Under the pieces are notes generated by a model. That model saw only the letters and a list, made by a program, of their open reading frames with translations, ran no database searches and was not told where the DNA came from. Source: Odontesthes bonariensis (lineage: Eukaryota > Chordata > Actinopteri > Atheriniformes > Atherinopsidae). Taken from it: a stretch of DNA of 64,000 bases. The translations under genes and the position numbers were made by a program. The stretch lies in NCBI RefSeq assembly GCF_027942865.1, contig NC_134517.1, positions 18,296,009 through 18,360,008 on the forward strand, read 5' to 3'. Numbering within the stretch: position 1 is the stretch's first letter; the number at the start of each line of letters is the position of its first letter. Positions 1 through 13,300 of this stretch are shown one piece after another.

Positions 1-3000
1 TTCGTTGAGATTATCTGCAGAATACATCTGTAAATATCTGTAAAGAAATTAAATGAGGGGTTGAGCTGAGTTCTCAGTGTTGATTAGAAACGTCTGACTC
101 CTGGAGCATGTTTCACTGCTGGCTGTGTTGCTGCTGAGACATTTCCACATTGTTTCTTTCTTCCTCTTCCTCTTTTTTCTTTTCTTTTTGGGCTTCTGAT
201 GTAATTTTGACAAGAAAAATTGCACAATGGTCCCCTAAGAGGTCAATCTAAAAGTTAACAGAAATTGCACCACAAGTTCTGATGACTCAAGACTTTGATC
301 TGTTTGCAACAAGCTCTGGTATTTAGGTTGCATGTTCTCACGAGTGCTCAAACTAACTCACCGCTGTCCAAATCAATGAAAACGTGGACAACGACTAGAA
401 TGCGCTCTTCAAAGAGGATGAAAGATGCGATAACTTCAAAGTGGAGATCAAGCATTCACTTCTGTTAACCAGGTTTGGTGTAATTATGTCTATCAACCAG
501 ATCTAATGAAATCCAGTGTTCCCTGTCTGCTCTTTAAAAGTAATGCCTCTCAAGGCCTATCGGGACTTGAAGGTTGGGATCACAAGACAGGAGCAAATTC
601 TTTTATGGTAAGATGTGTTTCTACAAAACAAGATTAAACCTTACACTGTGGGTGAAAAAAAAAATCCAGCTTTTTATCATGGGTGTGGTGAAAAGCTCAG
701 CTGTAGAAATGTTTGCTTTGTTTTTCTACTGGTTTTACACATAAAATGTCCCCTCAGAGACCTCTCACCACTGACTGCACCGACTTGTGTGTCACACAGC
801 CCAACTCAAAGTGTGATGTCACCCCAGCTGTTACCGGGTGGGCTGCGTGTGCTGCCTTGTATTGCTGTGGTAGATTTCAGGACAGCATGTTCCTAAACTG
901 CTATTTGTATCTTCTTTAAAATGTGACATTGTTGTCCTCTTTTGTAAGCAACAAATTAAGTTGATGGATTGTGCAATTGTTACTTTGGAAATAAATCACA
1001 ACCTAGGCTATGATTTTGTTACCTCTCACAACAGTTAATTTGTTCCTAGCCTAAAGATTATAAAGCATGGCTGTGCCGTGCCATGGAAGAGGCCATTCTG
1101 TGTCCTCAACAGTCAAATGAGTTAGTATTTCCACTATTCATTGTTGTCTGTGCTGTCGTCCTCTTAAGTGCTTGGCCTCTAAAGTATTACTTGTATAACA
1201 CTTGTCTTAACAATGTTACAAAGGGCTTTACAAGAAGAGATACGGTGAGTGAGGTCAGATGGATGCTCACAAGACTACGATGAAAATGTGCAATACATAT
1301 ATCAGACAGTGACAAACGTATTCGCAAAGAGAAAAGTTTTATAGAGATGTATTTCCATGACATCACATGGTGCTGGTTACCCTTGAGACGGGGTTACTAG
1401 TTGGTCTTCAGTTTCTTCTTTCCAGATGGATGTGTTGTCGTGAGCACATTGCTTCTTTTGGACAAAGGAGGGTGATAAATGAAGAGTGTGTGCGACATGT
1501 TATTATAGCCATTAGCTATCTGTCGTCACTGCCAACTAGCCTGTCGTGTGCTCATTTGTTGTGCTGAACAGCCAATCGGATTGAGTTATTTCACCAACAG
1601 CCATGACAGCAATTCTACAAAGAAAAAAGCCGATGGAATCCGACAATGGCAGGGCAGCGGCAGGGCCCAGACACAGCAGGCATGACATGATGTATTCATG
1701 CCTTTTTTGTACCGGTAATATGTCTAACTGTAGCATCTTGAATAAATTGGAGGGAGCAGTGGCGAATGGCTGCAAATCTTTTTACAAGTCAGCAGGTGAA
1801 AGAAATGGCTTGATTTTTTTAGAGTGTCTTGAGCTGAAAAAAAAAAGAATGAAAGTCATGTCTGACTTGAGCATCAAAACAGAGCTAACTCATATTCATA
1901 GCAGCCTGGGCGATATTATTTGATAGACTGTCAAGATAAGACCCAACAAGACTGAAAAAATCTGGGGGAGTAAACAAGTTTATATCGGGGCAGCCCGGTT
2001 TTAATGTCAGATAGGTTTTATCGGCACGTACAGCTGAGTGTCAACAGCATAAAAAATGACAACATATGTTATGGTCTTGAATAAATTTGCGAATAGGTAG
2101 CGTGTTAATAGTGACACATTTTCTTGTCTCTTTTTGTTTTCTTTCCATAATTTCCAATTTCATATTTCTTTGGTATTATTAGATGTAATCATGTGCCACA
2201 AAATGTTCATCTCACACATGAAATACATCATTTTAAGGACAGAGACAGAGTTTGATGATCTTTTAAAGAGATTCAAACACCATAGCAGATGTAAGGTAAT
2301 TCCATGCACTTATCTGAACCATTTTACTTAGTTAACAGAACATGGAAATTACCGAACAGAGTAACGGTGTCACAGGATTTCCTTAACAGCCACGAACTGA
2401 CCGTTCCACAATCAGAGTGGGAGAAAGAGATCAACTCCAGTCCTAAACATCTGTTTTCATGTAACTTCACTTTAAGATGATGTTTTTTTTTTGTTTGTTT
2501 GTTTGTTTTAAATTTCTGTTTCATTACTGTTTTACACATTAGAAACCAAAGTGGTGATTGGTCACATATAGTACAAAACCACACATTGCTTTTTTGCTTT
2601 TTAGTGACAAGTCATGACAGTTGACAAACCTGAGGTACGGCCAAAAAAAGCAGAAATAGCTCAAAAATGTGCGATGTGTCTTTTACTCATCTTGTGCTGT
2701 TGTCTGCTGATATGCAGCTGCTTCCTGTGACACATTTTAGTGCGTGTCTTTAAGTCTGCTTTCAGCATCATCTGATGCATCCATCATCACCAGCAACTTG
2801 TACAGGTTGATATTTACTGGGAACCTTCCAGATGATGTTTAGCATTGTCAGATGAAGCCAGAATCCTTTTTGATTGATAGCCGTGAATGTCATACAGTAG
2901 TAGCAGTATAACAGTATGAATCCACGTATGAGTGGAAAAGGTTTTATTATTTTGAAAAGTCCCTGCATGAAGCTGCGTGTTGATGACATTTCCATCACAG

Positions 3001-6000
3001 GATATGGACAACCACAAAAAACCAGTGGGGAAGAAGGATTATAATAACACAAACACGCCGAGGACAAAGTGGAAAGATGGCAATTCAAAGAGTGAACAGA
3101 CTTTGTTGTTTATGACCAAATTGTGGATTTTAGTTATAACGTTGTAAGTTTCCACGGCCAGGAAAAATTTAACTGATAGAAAGTGTGAAAAGGTTTGAAA
3201 AGAACGAGAGAGGAGCAAAAAACGCACTTTATTCTCCTTACTGCTTACAAAGTTACATCTTCAGTTTAATGCTTAGAATGCCACAGGCGTAGTTATTGCT
3301 GTTTTTATTTTTCCTGACGATGCTAGCTTTCACAACTAACTTTCTAAAGCACAATAGAAACACTGTTCCTCTCATACACACTGGTCAACAAATCTCTCGG
3401 ACAAGCAGCAAAACAAATTTATCTGAGGTCTCCTCATGGGTAATGATGCAGTTTTGTCTGTCTTTCATAAACTGGATTTAATTCCTCATTAAGATACTGA
3501 ATTAGAATTCATATAGTGCCCGTACAACATTACACATCATTTCAAAGCACATGTATACATACACCATTTACAGACATCCACATATGATGTTCCACTCGCT
3601 GACCTCAACCCATTTCTCCATTTATTTTGTTTCTTGCTTTTGCAAACTCCGACAGCCAGTGAAAAGCTTCTTTGTCCGATCATTTGGTGTCATTGTGTCT
3701 TGTGGAGCACAGTGCTTCCATTCTTCATTGGCAATTAACGCTGTTCTGTCCACACTTGTTGACTTTGGCAGGCAGAGGCCATCCTCGTGAGCTTGTGCGT
3801 CAAGCTATCATCCAGGAGGTCCAGCACCAACTCCCCTCAAACAAACTGTTTCACTGATGAGGGCCTCACAGATGTCTCAGCTCACATAAAAGCAAATTCC
3901 TCAGAGATTTAAGGGCATGTGGACTGAATTCTGAAATCATGTCAGTCAGACAGTCAGATGATTCATGTTCACAATGTTAATCATCTTTGACACAAAGATG
4001 CGCTGCAGCACGGTTGAGTAGAATATTTCCTGACAGTTTGTGATCTATTCTATGGAAAATAAATTAAGGCGATTAGCTGGATGTTTTCGTGCAGTGGCAG
4101 AACTTCACTAATGTGAGTAACACTCACGTCATGCCCACGTACAGGAACATGCTAAGCAATAGCCATAGTTTTCTTTAGGTTCTCAAAAGAGGCTTTTTGT
4201 CATGAGTTCCCAGATTATAAATTACAATATGGTCTACAAGGTCCAAACGAAATGCTTGCAATATAACTATATCCCATTGTGAGCTAGTCTGACCTAATTA
4301 GTCTGACGGAAATCATACAAAATCAAGCTTCTCAAAACACAACTAACACACATCTTAAAATGATTGGGGATCAAATCTCTCCTCCATGGGTACGCTGAAC
4401 AAGCCTCAAATGGGCTTTTCACTCTACACATGCTCCAAAGTTCCATCCTTTGCCTCTTTTTTTAATAAAAACTAAAGTTTAAGGTAATTTTGACACATTC
4501 GAATTCTTGACAAAGCTGCTGTCTTTCACTTATTTTTCACTTTCTTTTTACCGGACTGCTAAACGGGTCAGAAATTGGGACTGAAGTAGCTCACAAAGAC
4601 AACGTGTCGACTCGTGGTCGCGTCAAGCATTTCCAGACTGTCGCTCTGCTCTCATAAAATCCGGATTTTATATCTGCAACATCATGAAATCACCATTCGA
4701 GTAACTTAAAGACAACAATCATCGTAGACAATTCAGCTATGCTCAGATGTACAACAATCTCCCACCGAGAAAGTTGCCGGCGGCAGAATGTCCGGATAGT
4801 TTGCTTACACAGTCCACAGCAAGACTTCAGTCAATTACTCAATTCCTCTCCTGTGCACATGCACTGGGACAATGATGGTAGTCCAGTTAAAAAAATTGAG
4901 CTATGAAAGTGTCTCGACTTGACTGTGCACGTAACTGTGTAACTGAGTGAAAATCTTCACCTTGTAACCAAAAGGTTTGGTTTTAGGCCCCAAAACTGGA
5001 TAGACATGCAAGTAACAAGAAAATACCCTTTGTTATCAAAATACCCCATATCATGTGTACAGTGCTAATATGTTTTCAATTACCTTGAAGGGTAACAAAA
5101 TGAAAACTGTGCAGCATAGTTAAAAAAAAACCTCCAGAGTGGAATAACAATGGCTGGAGGAAATATGGCTCAGAGGGTAGGTAAAGTTTGATGAATAATG
5201 AGGAATGAATGAAGTCCCAACACTTTACAATCATCACATAAAGCTCTTTATAGCCCATCAGGTGCCTTTGTTGTAGCTAGGTTATTGGCTCTTTTCTATA
5301 ACATAGTGCCACTCAACTCTACAGTTTTTTTTTTATTTTTTTTTTTATAGATAGTACCTAGCAACCAGTACCTTTATTAGTTCCCTACTACCTCAGCAGT
5401 TCCTCACTGGCTGAGCCAATTGAAAATGCCGACATAAAAACATTGTGAACCACTGATTGGTGAGTGGGAATTCTCTCTTGTGGGAGTCTGACACACTGGC
5501 GCAATTCCTTCCTATTGGATGAGAGATGTTTTGTGACAAAACTGCACGCGCAGTTTACAGTGGGCGTTCATTGTAAGACATGGATCTCTCATCTGTGCAC
5601 CCAGCTGAGCATGACATACAAATCCAGGTCTTCGAATTAGTCACAATCGTCTTTTGGTGACACTAAGTCCAGGACGCAGCAATGGCGTCTTGAGGGGAAC
5701 CACTTTTGGTGGAACAGTTGGGGAAAAATGTACGACTGTCTCTGGAACAGAGGTTTTTACGACTTGTGTGTCTGTGAGTATGCAAGAGTCTATTTGGCTC
5801 TGGACAAAGTATCGGCATGGTTACATACACAGTTGAGTCTAGCTACAGGGAGAGTTTGACCTGGCTATTTAAGTGGGCCACAAGCCTCGTAACAGTAAAC
5901 ATGCATGCACAAAAGCGAAATCAATTCATTAACTGAAGTATGACCAGCTATACGCTGTGTGAAAAAAGAAATTCTGTTGTCTTGTGAAAACATGCAAGTG

Positions 6001-9000
6001 TAGCTGAATTCACTGCACAGACATCGTTTTTAAGTTACACGAATTGTGATTCGGACTGTCTGAAAATGCTTAAAGTGACTGCCAGTTAACACATCTTCAA
6101 AATGGGATGATTTTCAGTCCAAATTTCTGACGTGTTTAGCAGTCTGACAAAAGAAGCAGAAAAACGTGTGAATAAAAGCAGCTTTTTTTTTTTGGGAAAC
6201 TGGCTGTATCTTCATATACTTAAGCTTTACTATTTTTTTTGGACAAAAAGATTCTTGTGGTGATTCTTTGTCGTAGTTGTAAAGGGGTTCTGGTTCTTTG
6301 GCGTTCTGGACGAACACTTTGGAGCATCTACAGAGCATGAAGGCCTATTTGAGTTTAATTAAGCATATACATGCAGAGTTATTTGATCCCTAATATCATT
6401 ATCTGAGTGGGTTAGTTCAGTTTTGAGAAGCTCCGTTTTGTATGGTTTTGGTCAGACTAACATGTTGACATGCATTTTAAAAGTCTGGTTTTCGTCAGAC
6501 TAACACAATATTTAGCTTTTTTTCTAGTGTCTCATAAACATGCTCTGCGGCTGGCAATTTATAACCAAGCAGACCCAGTAAGAACAACTGTGTGTCTGCA
6601 GTTGTCCATAGCAGCAAATGCAATTATTGAAGGAGCATTAGCGTAACCGTTACGCTTAGCACATAAGCAAATGGTACACTTTAATACATATTAAAATGTT
6701 CCAGCTGGAACCACAAAAACAAAACATTACTTTTTTTTTCTCTTTTAGCCCCAGTTGATTGTTTTAGTATCATTTGGATTTAATTTCTGTGTTAGACATG
6801 GCAGCTTTGCCACAATCTCTGAACTGAACCTCGTGTTCCGGACAATTTGATGTAAGAGCTCCAGTTTGTGTTCAGCTTTATATTCGTCCTTGCGGCAATA
6901 AAAAGGTCAAACCCGACAAAAAGGATAAAGGTAAACTGATCTTCAGGCCCCGATACCTGGTGGCTATGCAATCTGTTTGTATGATCACTATTCATAACAG
7001 GAACAAAAGCCTTTTCTGCTCAAGAATGTGCAGTCTATTGTACAAACAGCCGAGCAGCTGATACAGTAATCCTGTGGTATCAGTTATCTCGAGACGTAAA
7101 TACCTGGCCAGCGCTTGTATCTGCACACCAGGCCACTCACAGAGCCTTTATGAATGCTTGTGTGCGCAAAACCCCCTCAGGAGACAGAGCAATGTGCGTC
7201 ATACAGCAGATCAGGCTATTATCCAGAGCTGAGGGTGGCAGGAGAAGGGTGTGTGGGGGTACCCAGAGAGGTGACAGTGAGCTTGACAAGGGGAGTAAAT
7301 CCAGCACAGTGACAGCTAGAGTCAACGATTAGATAAAATTTTAAAGAATAAAAGTGGGAGGGAAAAGAGAGGTTTTTACAAAAGTGGCAGTGGCTTAGAA
7401 AAGAAAGGGGGGGTTGGTGATGCATTGCCCTTATTTGGCTGCTCCAAAAACAGAGAGTAAGTCTTTCTGTCATCACTCCATTCAGACCTACATGCAGCAT
7501 TCAGTGCAGCACTGTCACAGTGACACATATACATAATGTGGCCTAACGCAGGATTTAATGAGCTATGCTGCTCATGATGAAATGGATTATGGGACATTTA
7601 AAAAACAGAAGAAAGGCATGTGGGACGAATGTCATCTACAGGTCATCAACAGAGGATTCATCCCCTGCGAGCAGCTCCGTCTAACAGCATTAGTATGTGC
7701 TGCATGCAGCACGTGCGGGCTCCGCCATCATTTATTTGCACAGGACATGTGTGGCTCAGAAGTGACACTGCAACAGTCCAGATGGAGAGAACGTTGAAAG
7801 TTTTATCCCTCCAGGTGGTGCTGCATCTTGTGCTCCTGATCTTTTTGCTAAATGTCCATATGGCCTCTCAGCTGGCCCCTAAACGGATAACAGTTCTAAA
7901 CTCACCAGAGCAAGCAGAAAAAGGAGAAAACTAAACACACAAATGAACAGAGGGCAAAACAAGTGGCTAATGGCTTATAAAAGAAGAAACCATCCAGAGA
8001 CATATTGCCAGTCACTTGACGTTGCACAGATAACCTCAGCTGGCCTGCATTCCTTGGACTTTCCATATAGTCTCTAAACCCTAAATTATTGAGTTGTATT
8101 GAGTTGTAACCCACTTTACTCATTTCCTCATTTTGTTTTCTTAATTTCTCCCACCTGACCTCCATCGTCTGCTTCTGCAGCTGCCGATTGAGGGCAGACG
8201 GGGCAACAGGTTGAGCAGGAAAAAAAAACAAAACATACGGAGCAACCAACAACAAAAAAAAAAAGAATAAAGAAACACAGTGTGTTTTTGAGTCAGTGGT
8301 GGGGAGTTTGAGCGAAGTCTGTCAGAGAAAAGTACAGCTAAATGAGGATTAAGAGACCTAAGCTGGGGGAAGGAGGGTGTCTGTGAGACAGAAATGACGC
8401 AGAGGACATCTGCGTGTTCGCCTGGTCCAGCCATGTGAGTGCAGTAGCTTCCAGACCAGAGAAGCGAGGGGAGGGGGGGGGGTCTTCTTTTGCATCCAAG
8501 CCAAAAAAGGGAAGGCAGAGCTCGTGTCAAGTGGTTAGTGTTCATGGTCTGTAGGATCAACTGTGAGTCAGTTCCACCGTTGTAATCCCAAGACAACAAC
8601 TATGAGACAGTAGAAATGAGTAAAAACTATATAGTGACCAGGATGTCGCTTTATTGAAGCAACCTGGAAAAGCACAAAGACGCACCATGTTGTAAATCTT
8701 TGCAGAAGCAATGCGCAGGAGGAAGATATCCAACACGTCTGATAAAACTTTTGGTGGTCTCAGCTGATCAGAGGCAGGATACGGTAGGCAGTGCACGCAG
8801 TACTTGGAGCGACACGGACATTGTTCGGTTAAGAAAATAGTGACAAAGTAGACGACGGCCTCATGCAAAAGTGATGCATTGTAAAGAAATGTACAATGTT
8901 GCATTTGCTGAGCTGCTTTGAAATCTTTGAGTTTTGAATTGTTCTAGATGGAGAAAAAGAATTGCTCCCAGCTTCTCCAAATAAAGAGCGCTCTGACTGC

Positions 9001-9390
9001 TGCCTACCGCATGCCAGGTACTAAAATTACTCACCAGTACGTCACACAACCCCAGCTAAATAAAATCTAAACCATCTCTAAAGCATTTATGCACCAAATA
9101 AATACAGTTAAAGTTGCCGTAACTTGCCACAGAGTGAATTCACTTCGCTGACCTGCCATTTGGACTGATCGCTCTTGTCTGAAAGGAACCCCGACGGGGT
9201 CCTACAAGGTCAGCAGTGCATTACGCACCGAAAAGACAAGAGAGAAGGGTGTTGGCAGATGTTTCCAGCTGGCTAAAAGGCCAATTGTTAGCTTGGTGTA
9301 TAAGAGCCCTTAAATGTTTTACCTAAACAAATAGTCAGGTTCACGCTTATATGTCCTAACTAGTTGGTCAATTACAGGCTGATGATCAGT
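1..9390. other. Intergenic DNA, no gene seen
   Basis: No reading frame here resembles a known protein, and none shows splice-site-bounded coding structure. The open frames are short, occur on both strands and lack recognisable motifs. Low-complexity tracts include a TTTG-repeat run near 2489-2508, T-rich runs near 5325-5346 and a G-run near 8471-8480. Enhancers cannot be excluded by eye. Confidence 0.6.
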
Positions 9391-9469
9391 TGATTTATTA
9401 TTGTTTAAATTGATATTTTATACCTGTTGCTTTTATTTGGTCTTATTGTCCAACATTTTTAGACTCCAG

Positions 9470-9790
9470 TGTTTTCCTCATGGGGATCCTCCATCTTGGG
9501 GGTTCTTCCTCCTCGGTCTGCAAGGTCGTTGCCACGGTATCTTTGTCTTTGTGACTAGGGGGTCTTGCACTGCAACCCTATGGCTGTGGTGTAGACACCG
9601 GACTGTCCTGATCTGGGATTTCCAGTGATTTCCAGGCCTCTGTGGAAATGGATGGGTGGGCTCCTGGCGTGGACGGATCCCCAAGATATCGTTTCCTCAC
9701 AGCAGCGTCAGGCCACATGTTCACTTTTATATCTTTATTCAGTTGAAGAGACAGAAACTATAGGTCAAACGGGGGGGGGGGGGTGTTCTT

Positions 9791-9825
<35 letters not shown>

Positions 9826-10018
9826 ATGAGTGCATGTGAGAGAGATTAGGATGATCGGGGGTGCTTTTTAACATTTGCTAGGTCAATATTCGAGTGTGTA
9901 AAGACCTGTGTTTTTAACGTGTTAAAACTGTTTTTATGTTAAGCACTTTGTGTTACATTCTGTATGAAAGGTTCTTTATAAATGAATAAATTGAATTGAA
10001 ATTAAATTGAATTGATTA
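9470..10018 (+). repeat. Probable interspersed repeat with GAATT-rich tail
   Basis: The 3' part (about 9885-10018) ends in an ATAAA/TTGAATTGAA-type tail, as many teleost non-LTR retroelements do. The GC-richer part at 9470-9700 may be the body of the same element. It contains a G-run (about 9770-9783) and a TG microsatellite (about 9792-9822). The family is not assigned. Confidence 0.35.
9792..9822. repeat. (TG)n microsatellite
   Basis: Uninterrupted TG dinucleotide run directly following a poly-G stretch inside the putative retroelement. Confidence 0.9.
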
Positions 10019-10210
10019 ACAGCTCTGCCTGTCAGTGACTCTATATTTGCACTGCTGGTATACTGCTTTGATAATTTCTTAACTTGGATTGTTGCACTTG
10101 TGCGTGTAGATCAGTGCAGTTCTGAAGACCTCACCTGCAGAACTAGAAACTTACACCAGCGCTATCGCTCTGTAATTAACCTACTGATGTAATTAGTGTG
10201 GACGCCAGAT

Positions 10211-10330
10211 TAGATTCAACTTTATTGTCATTACACATGTACAGGTACAGAGCAACGAAATGCAGTTTAACATCTAAGCAGAAGTGCAATAAGCAGAGAG
10301 TGCTCACAGCATAAATAAATAGAGGGCTCT
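10211..10330 (+). repeat. Teleost interspersed repeat fragment
   Basis: The segment beginning ATTAGATTCAACTTTATTG and continuing through a 'gcaacgaaatgcagttta' block resembles a sequence I know as dispersed widely in teleost genomes, probably the 3' end of a non-LTR element. The assignment is from memory. Confidence 0.45.
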
Positions 10331-13300
10331 GTCACGTTCAAGTGACTTTGTGAAACCTATAGGTTCAGTTTTTTTATGAAAGGACCGTGTCACAATAGCA
10401 TAGTGTTACCCGGCAATTAAATTTAACAGACTAATTTGTCTTTAGATTGCCTCTGTTATGTATTGTTGTTTGTTCAACCCAAGAATAATCATTCAGTTAT
10501 TTACTGCCATAGTTTTGGTTAATAGAGACAGCTAAACAGAAACTCATTGTCTTGGACTTCTCACAAATCTTTCGCCTTGAGTTCCTTCCTTATTTTCCGA
10601 AGAAATGACTGCTGCATTCACTGTACACGCACACACACACAAACACACGCACCGCAGTGAGAGCATAGCACATTGTTTGCTTCTCTTTGCTTGTAAGCCA
10701 GTGATTCTTATGTTCCAGAACGATAAATCCAGAAACTTCCTGTGGAGTCGCAGGAATGCGGGATCACTGAGTCTCAAATACATTTCTCAAAATTTCATTT
10801 CGCTGTGGTGTGCTCAGTGAGATCGCTCTGATTTATGGGATCAAGCTGCACATTCTGAGGGCAAATAATGTAGAACACAATGTACTAAAAACACCAGCGC
10901 GTGAATAATGCTGCTTTTGGGTTTGGTTGTGTCTACTACCCTTGTTTGCTGGAAACATTCAGAGTCACTGTATGGAGGCAGTAAGTCATTAAATTTCAAC
11001 ACATGGTTGCAGGTTGAGGTTAGGTTAATGATCTGAGTGTTGGGGTTGGACTTTGAGTCAATTTCCATCAAAGATATCGCCCGTCTGCTGGGCGTGATAT
11101 AAAACTACGATATTAGATCTTTTTGGGGAAGGCAGGCTACAAAGATCATTTAAAAAAAGAAAAAAAGATTCATGTTGACTGGCCTTTGTGGTACAAAGCC
11201 GTGTCTGTACATATGCAGATTGAATTCAGATATGTTCCATGTTGACGTCCTTTATTTCCATAACTATTCCTATATGATGACATCCACTTTCCACATCCAC
11301 ATTTCAAGTGCATACATAGAGGCAAGAGGGGACGGAGGGAGGCACCAATGCACAGACTTTTAAAACACCAAACATTTTTTGCGCAACAGCCCACTGATTT
11401 CAGTCTCGTCCTGCACAATGTTATGTTGTCATAATACATTTCCGGCCCCTCTCTCTTCTTGCTTTTCTTCTGAACTCTCACCCGCAAACGGTGAGGGTTG
11501 AGAATTGAAAGTATATTATGAGAGATGGAATGATTGGGTCTACATGTTACAAAACACATTCTTAGACAGTTACAAAACGCTGCCTGACACATTAGGACAC
11601 GTGATCATCTCCCAGTTGGATCGTGACACTGTGGACAAGTGGACATATGCATGCATTGCACGTGTTTAGTAACTGTGCAGTCTCAGCTTTTGCTGCAGTT
11701 TTTTTGGCATCATGAACTGCGAACATGAGTGTTGATCGATGAACAACCATTTTCTTTCACATTTGGCCTAACTGACTGGCTCACTGGTTGTGTCCATTTG
11801 CAGCCCGACATTTCAGCTACACCAGCACATAGGAGGTTTAAGGGCTCGTTTCTATTTGGGTGTTTAGCATTGTGGTTGATTTTGTTGCTATGGCTGCTGC
11901 AAGATAAAAGCAGCCAAACGGCTGTTTGGCACCGATTTCCCTCTCTGTTCCTCGTCCAACACGACCTGTTCTCTTCAACCTACACCCGACCACCCACTTT
12001 AATGATTAACCTCAGATTAACTGTAGCACAAAGACACCCCCCGGTGTTTTCTTCGTCTATCACCCCTCCCACACCCTCGTCGGTTTATCTTCTTCCTCTA
12101 CCTTCTTTTCAGCCAGTAAATGTCAGACACTTCGAGCAGGGAAAAATAGAACCACAAGGAGTCACCTGCCACACTGTGCAGCAGCATCTGCTCAACCAGC
12201 TTAAAGTGCACGATCAACTGCCAAACCTTAAGCCATTTTTAGCAGCAGCAGCGGTGATAAGAGAGCTGCCAGACTCCAGTTCAGGATAAGTTTAAGATTA
12301 AATGATTAACAATCAGCATTAAATGGATGCTGCATATTTCTCTCCTTTGTGTTGTTTTTTTCAATACTTGCATACTCTTCCAGTCACTACCACCTCTATC
12401 CATATGAGGTCAGCTGGATATAATGCAGCATATGCAGCTTTCTAGGGATGTTTCCTACTCTTTTTTGATATCCAGGCCACCCACAGTGTGATTATCTCAG
12501 TTTGAACCTCCCCTGTGTATAATTAGTGTCGCGCTCATGATGGCATTCCTGTAGCCTTAATGATGCTCTTCAGGTATTTAAAAGAAGGTGGGGGAATTAT
12601 TTTCCTGCCTAATTGACAGTATAAATATAGTGGATACTGGGGTCAGGTGGGTGGCTGAAAGTCACAAACTGCCATTTTCTTTTTTAAATTATGGCACATT
12701 TCTTCCTCTGCGTGATGTCCTCCTTTGACGTGTCACACCTATTTCTTGATGTTTGTCTAATTTTAATCTCCCTTTCATTAAATCAAGCTCCTTTTTTCAG
12801 ATGCATCAGACTTGCTGTCAATTATCTCCTCCTCTTTCCTTCCCCTTCACCCTCCCCCACTGGAGTGACTGGTGAGCAGACTGCTTGGTCAAAAGGAGGT
12901 ATGGGCAATGATGTCAGCAGACTGCGTCAGAGTCTGAGGGGCACGTTTACAACCCCCCTAACCAAACTGAGCCTTTCAATTGACATCACCACGCACTAAT
13001 CAAATCGGCAAAACGGTGCTTCTTTGTGCATGCACGTCAATTTTCCTCCTCCTGTTTGATTCACATAGAAGAAGAGAAGCGTAGCCATTGTGCCATTGTG
13101 CAGCAACTTGAATTAAGCAGATGCAGCCACAGATGGGTGCACAAACAATGGGCAGCCGCGCACACATATACAGTCCTTGGAAAAAACAGCATGTGACCTT
13201 GGAAAGGGTCATTAGTGGTCTTTGTTTTTTTGTAGGTTTGATCACAAGAGGTGACTGAATCCTTTGTGGTCTCTCTGCACCAATCCATCATGGTCCTCGC

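Noticed and set aside
8141..8599. 152-codon open frame on the minus strand
   Set aside because: Low-complexity Phe/Cys and Arg/Ser segments, no domain, overlapped by other random frames.
10627..10650. CA tract possibly belonging to a gene UTR
   Set aside because: Only a short simple repeat with no neighbouring exon.
11729..12289. 186-codon open frame on the plus strand
   Set aside because: No recognisable motif, compositionally Ser/Pro/Leu-biased and isolated in repeat-rich DNA; consistent with chance.
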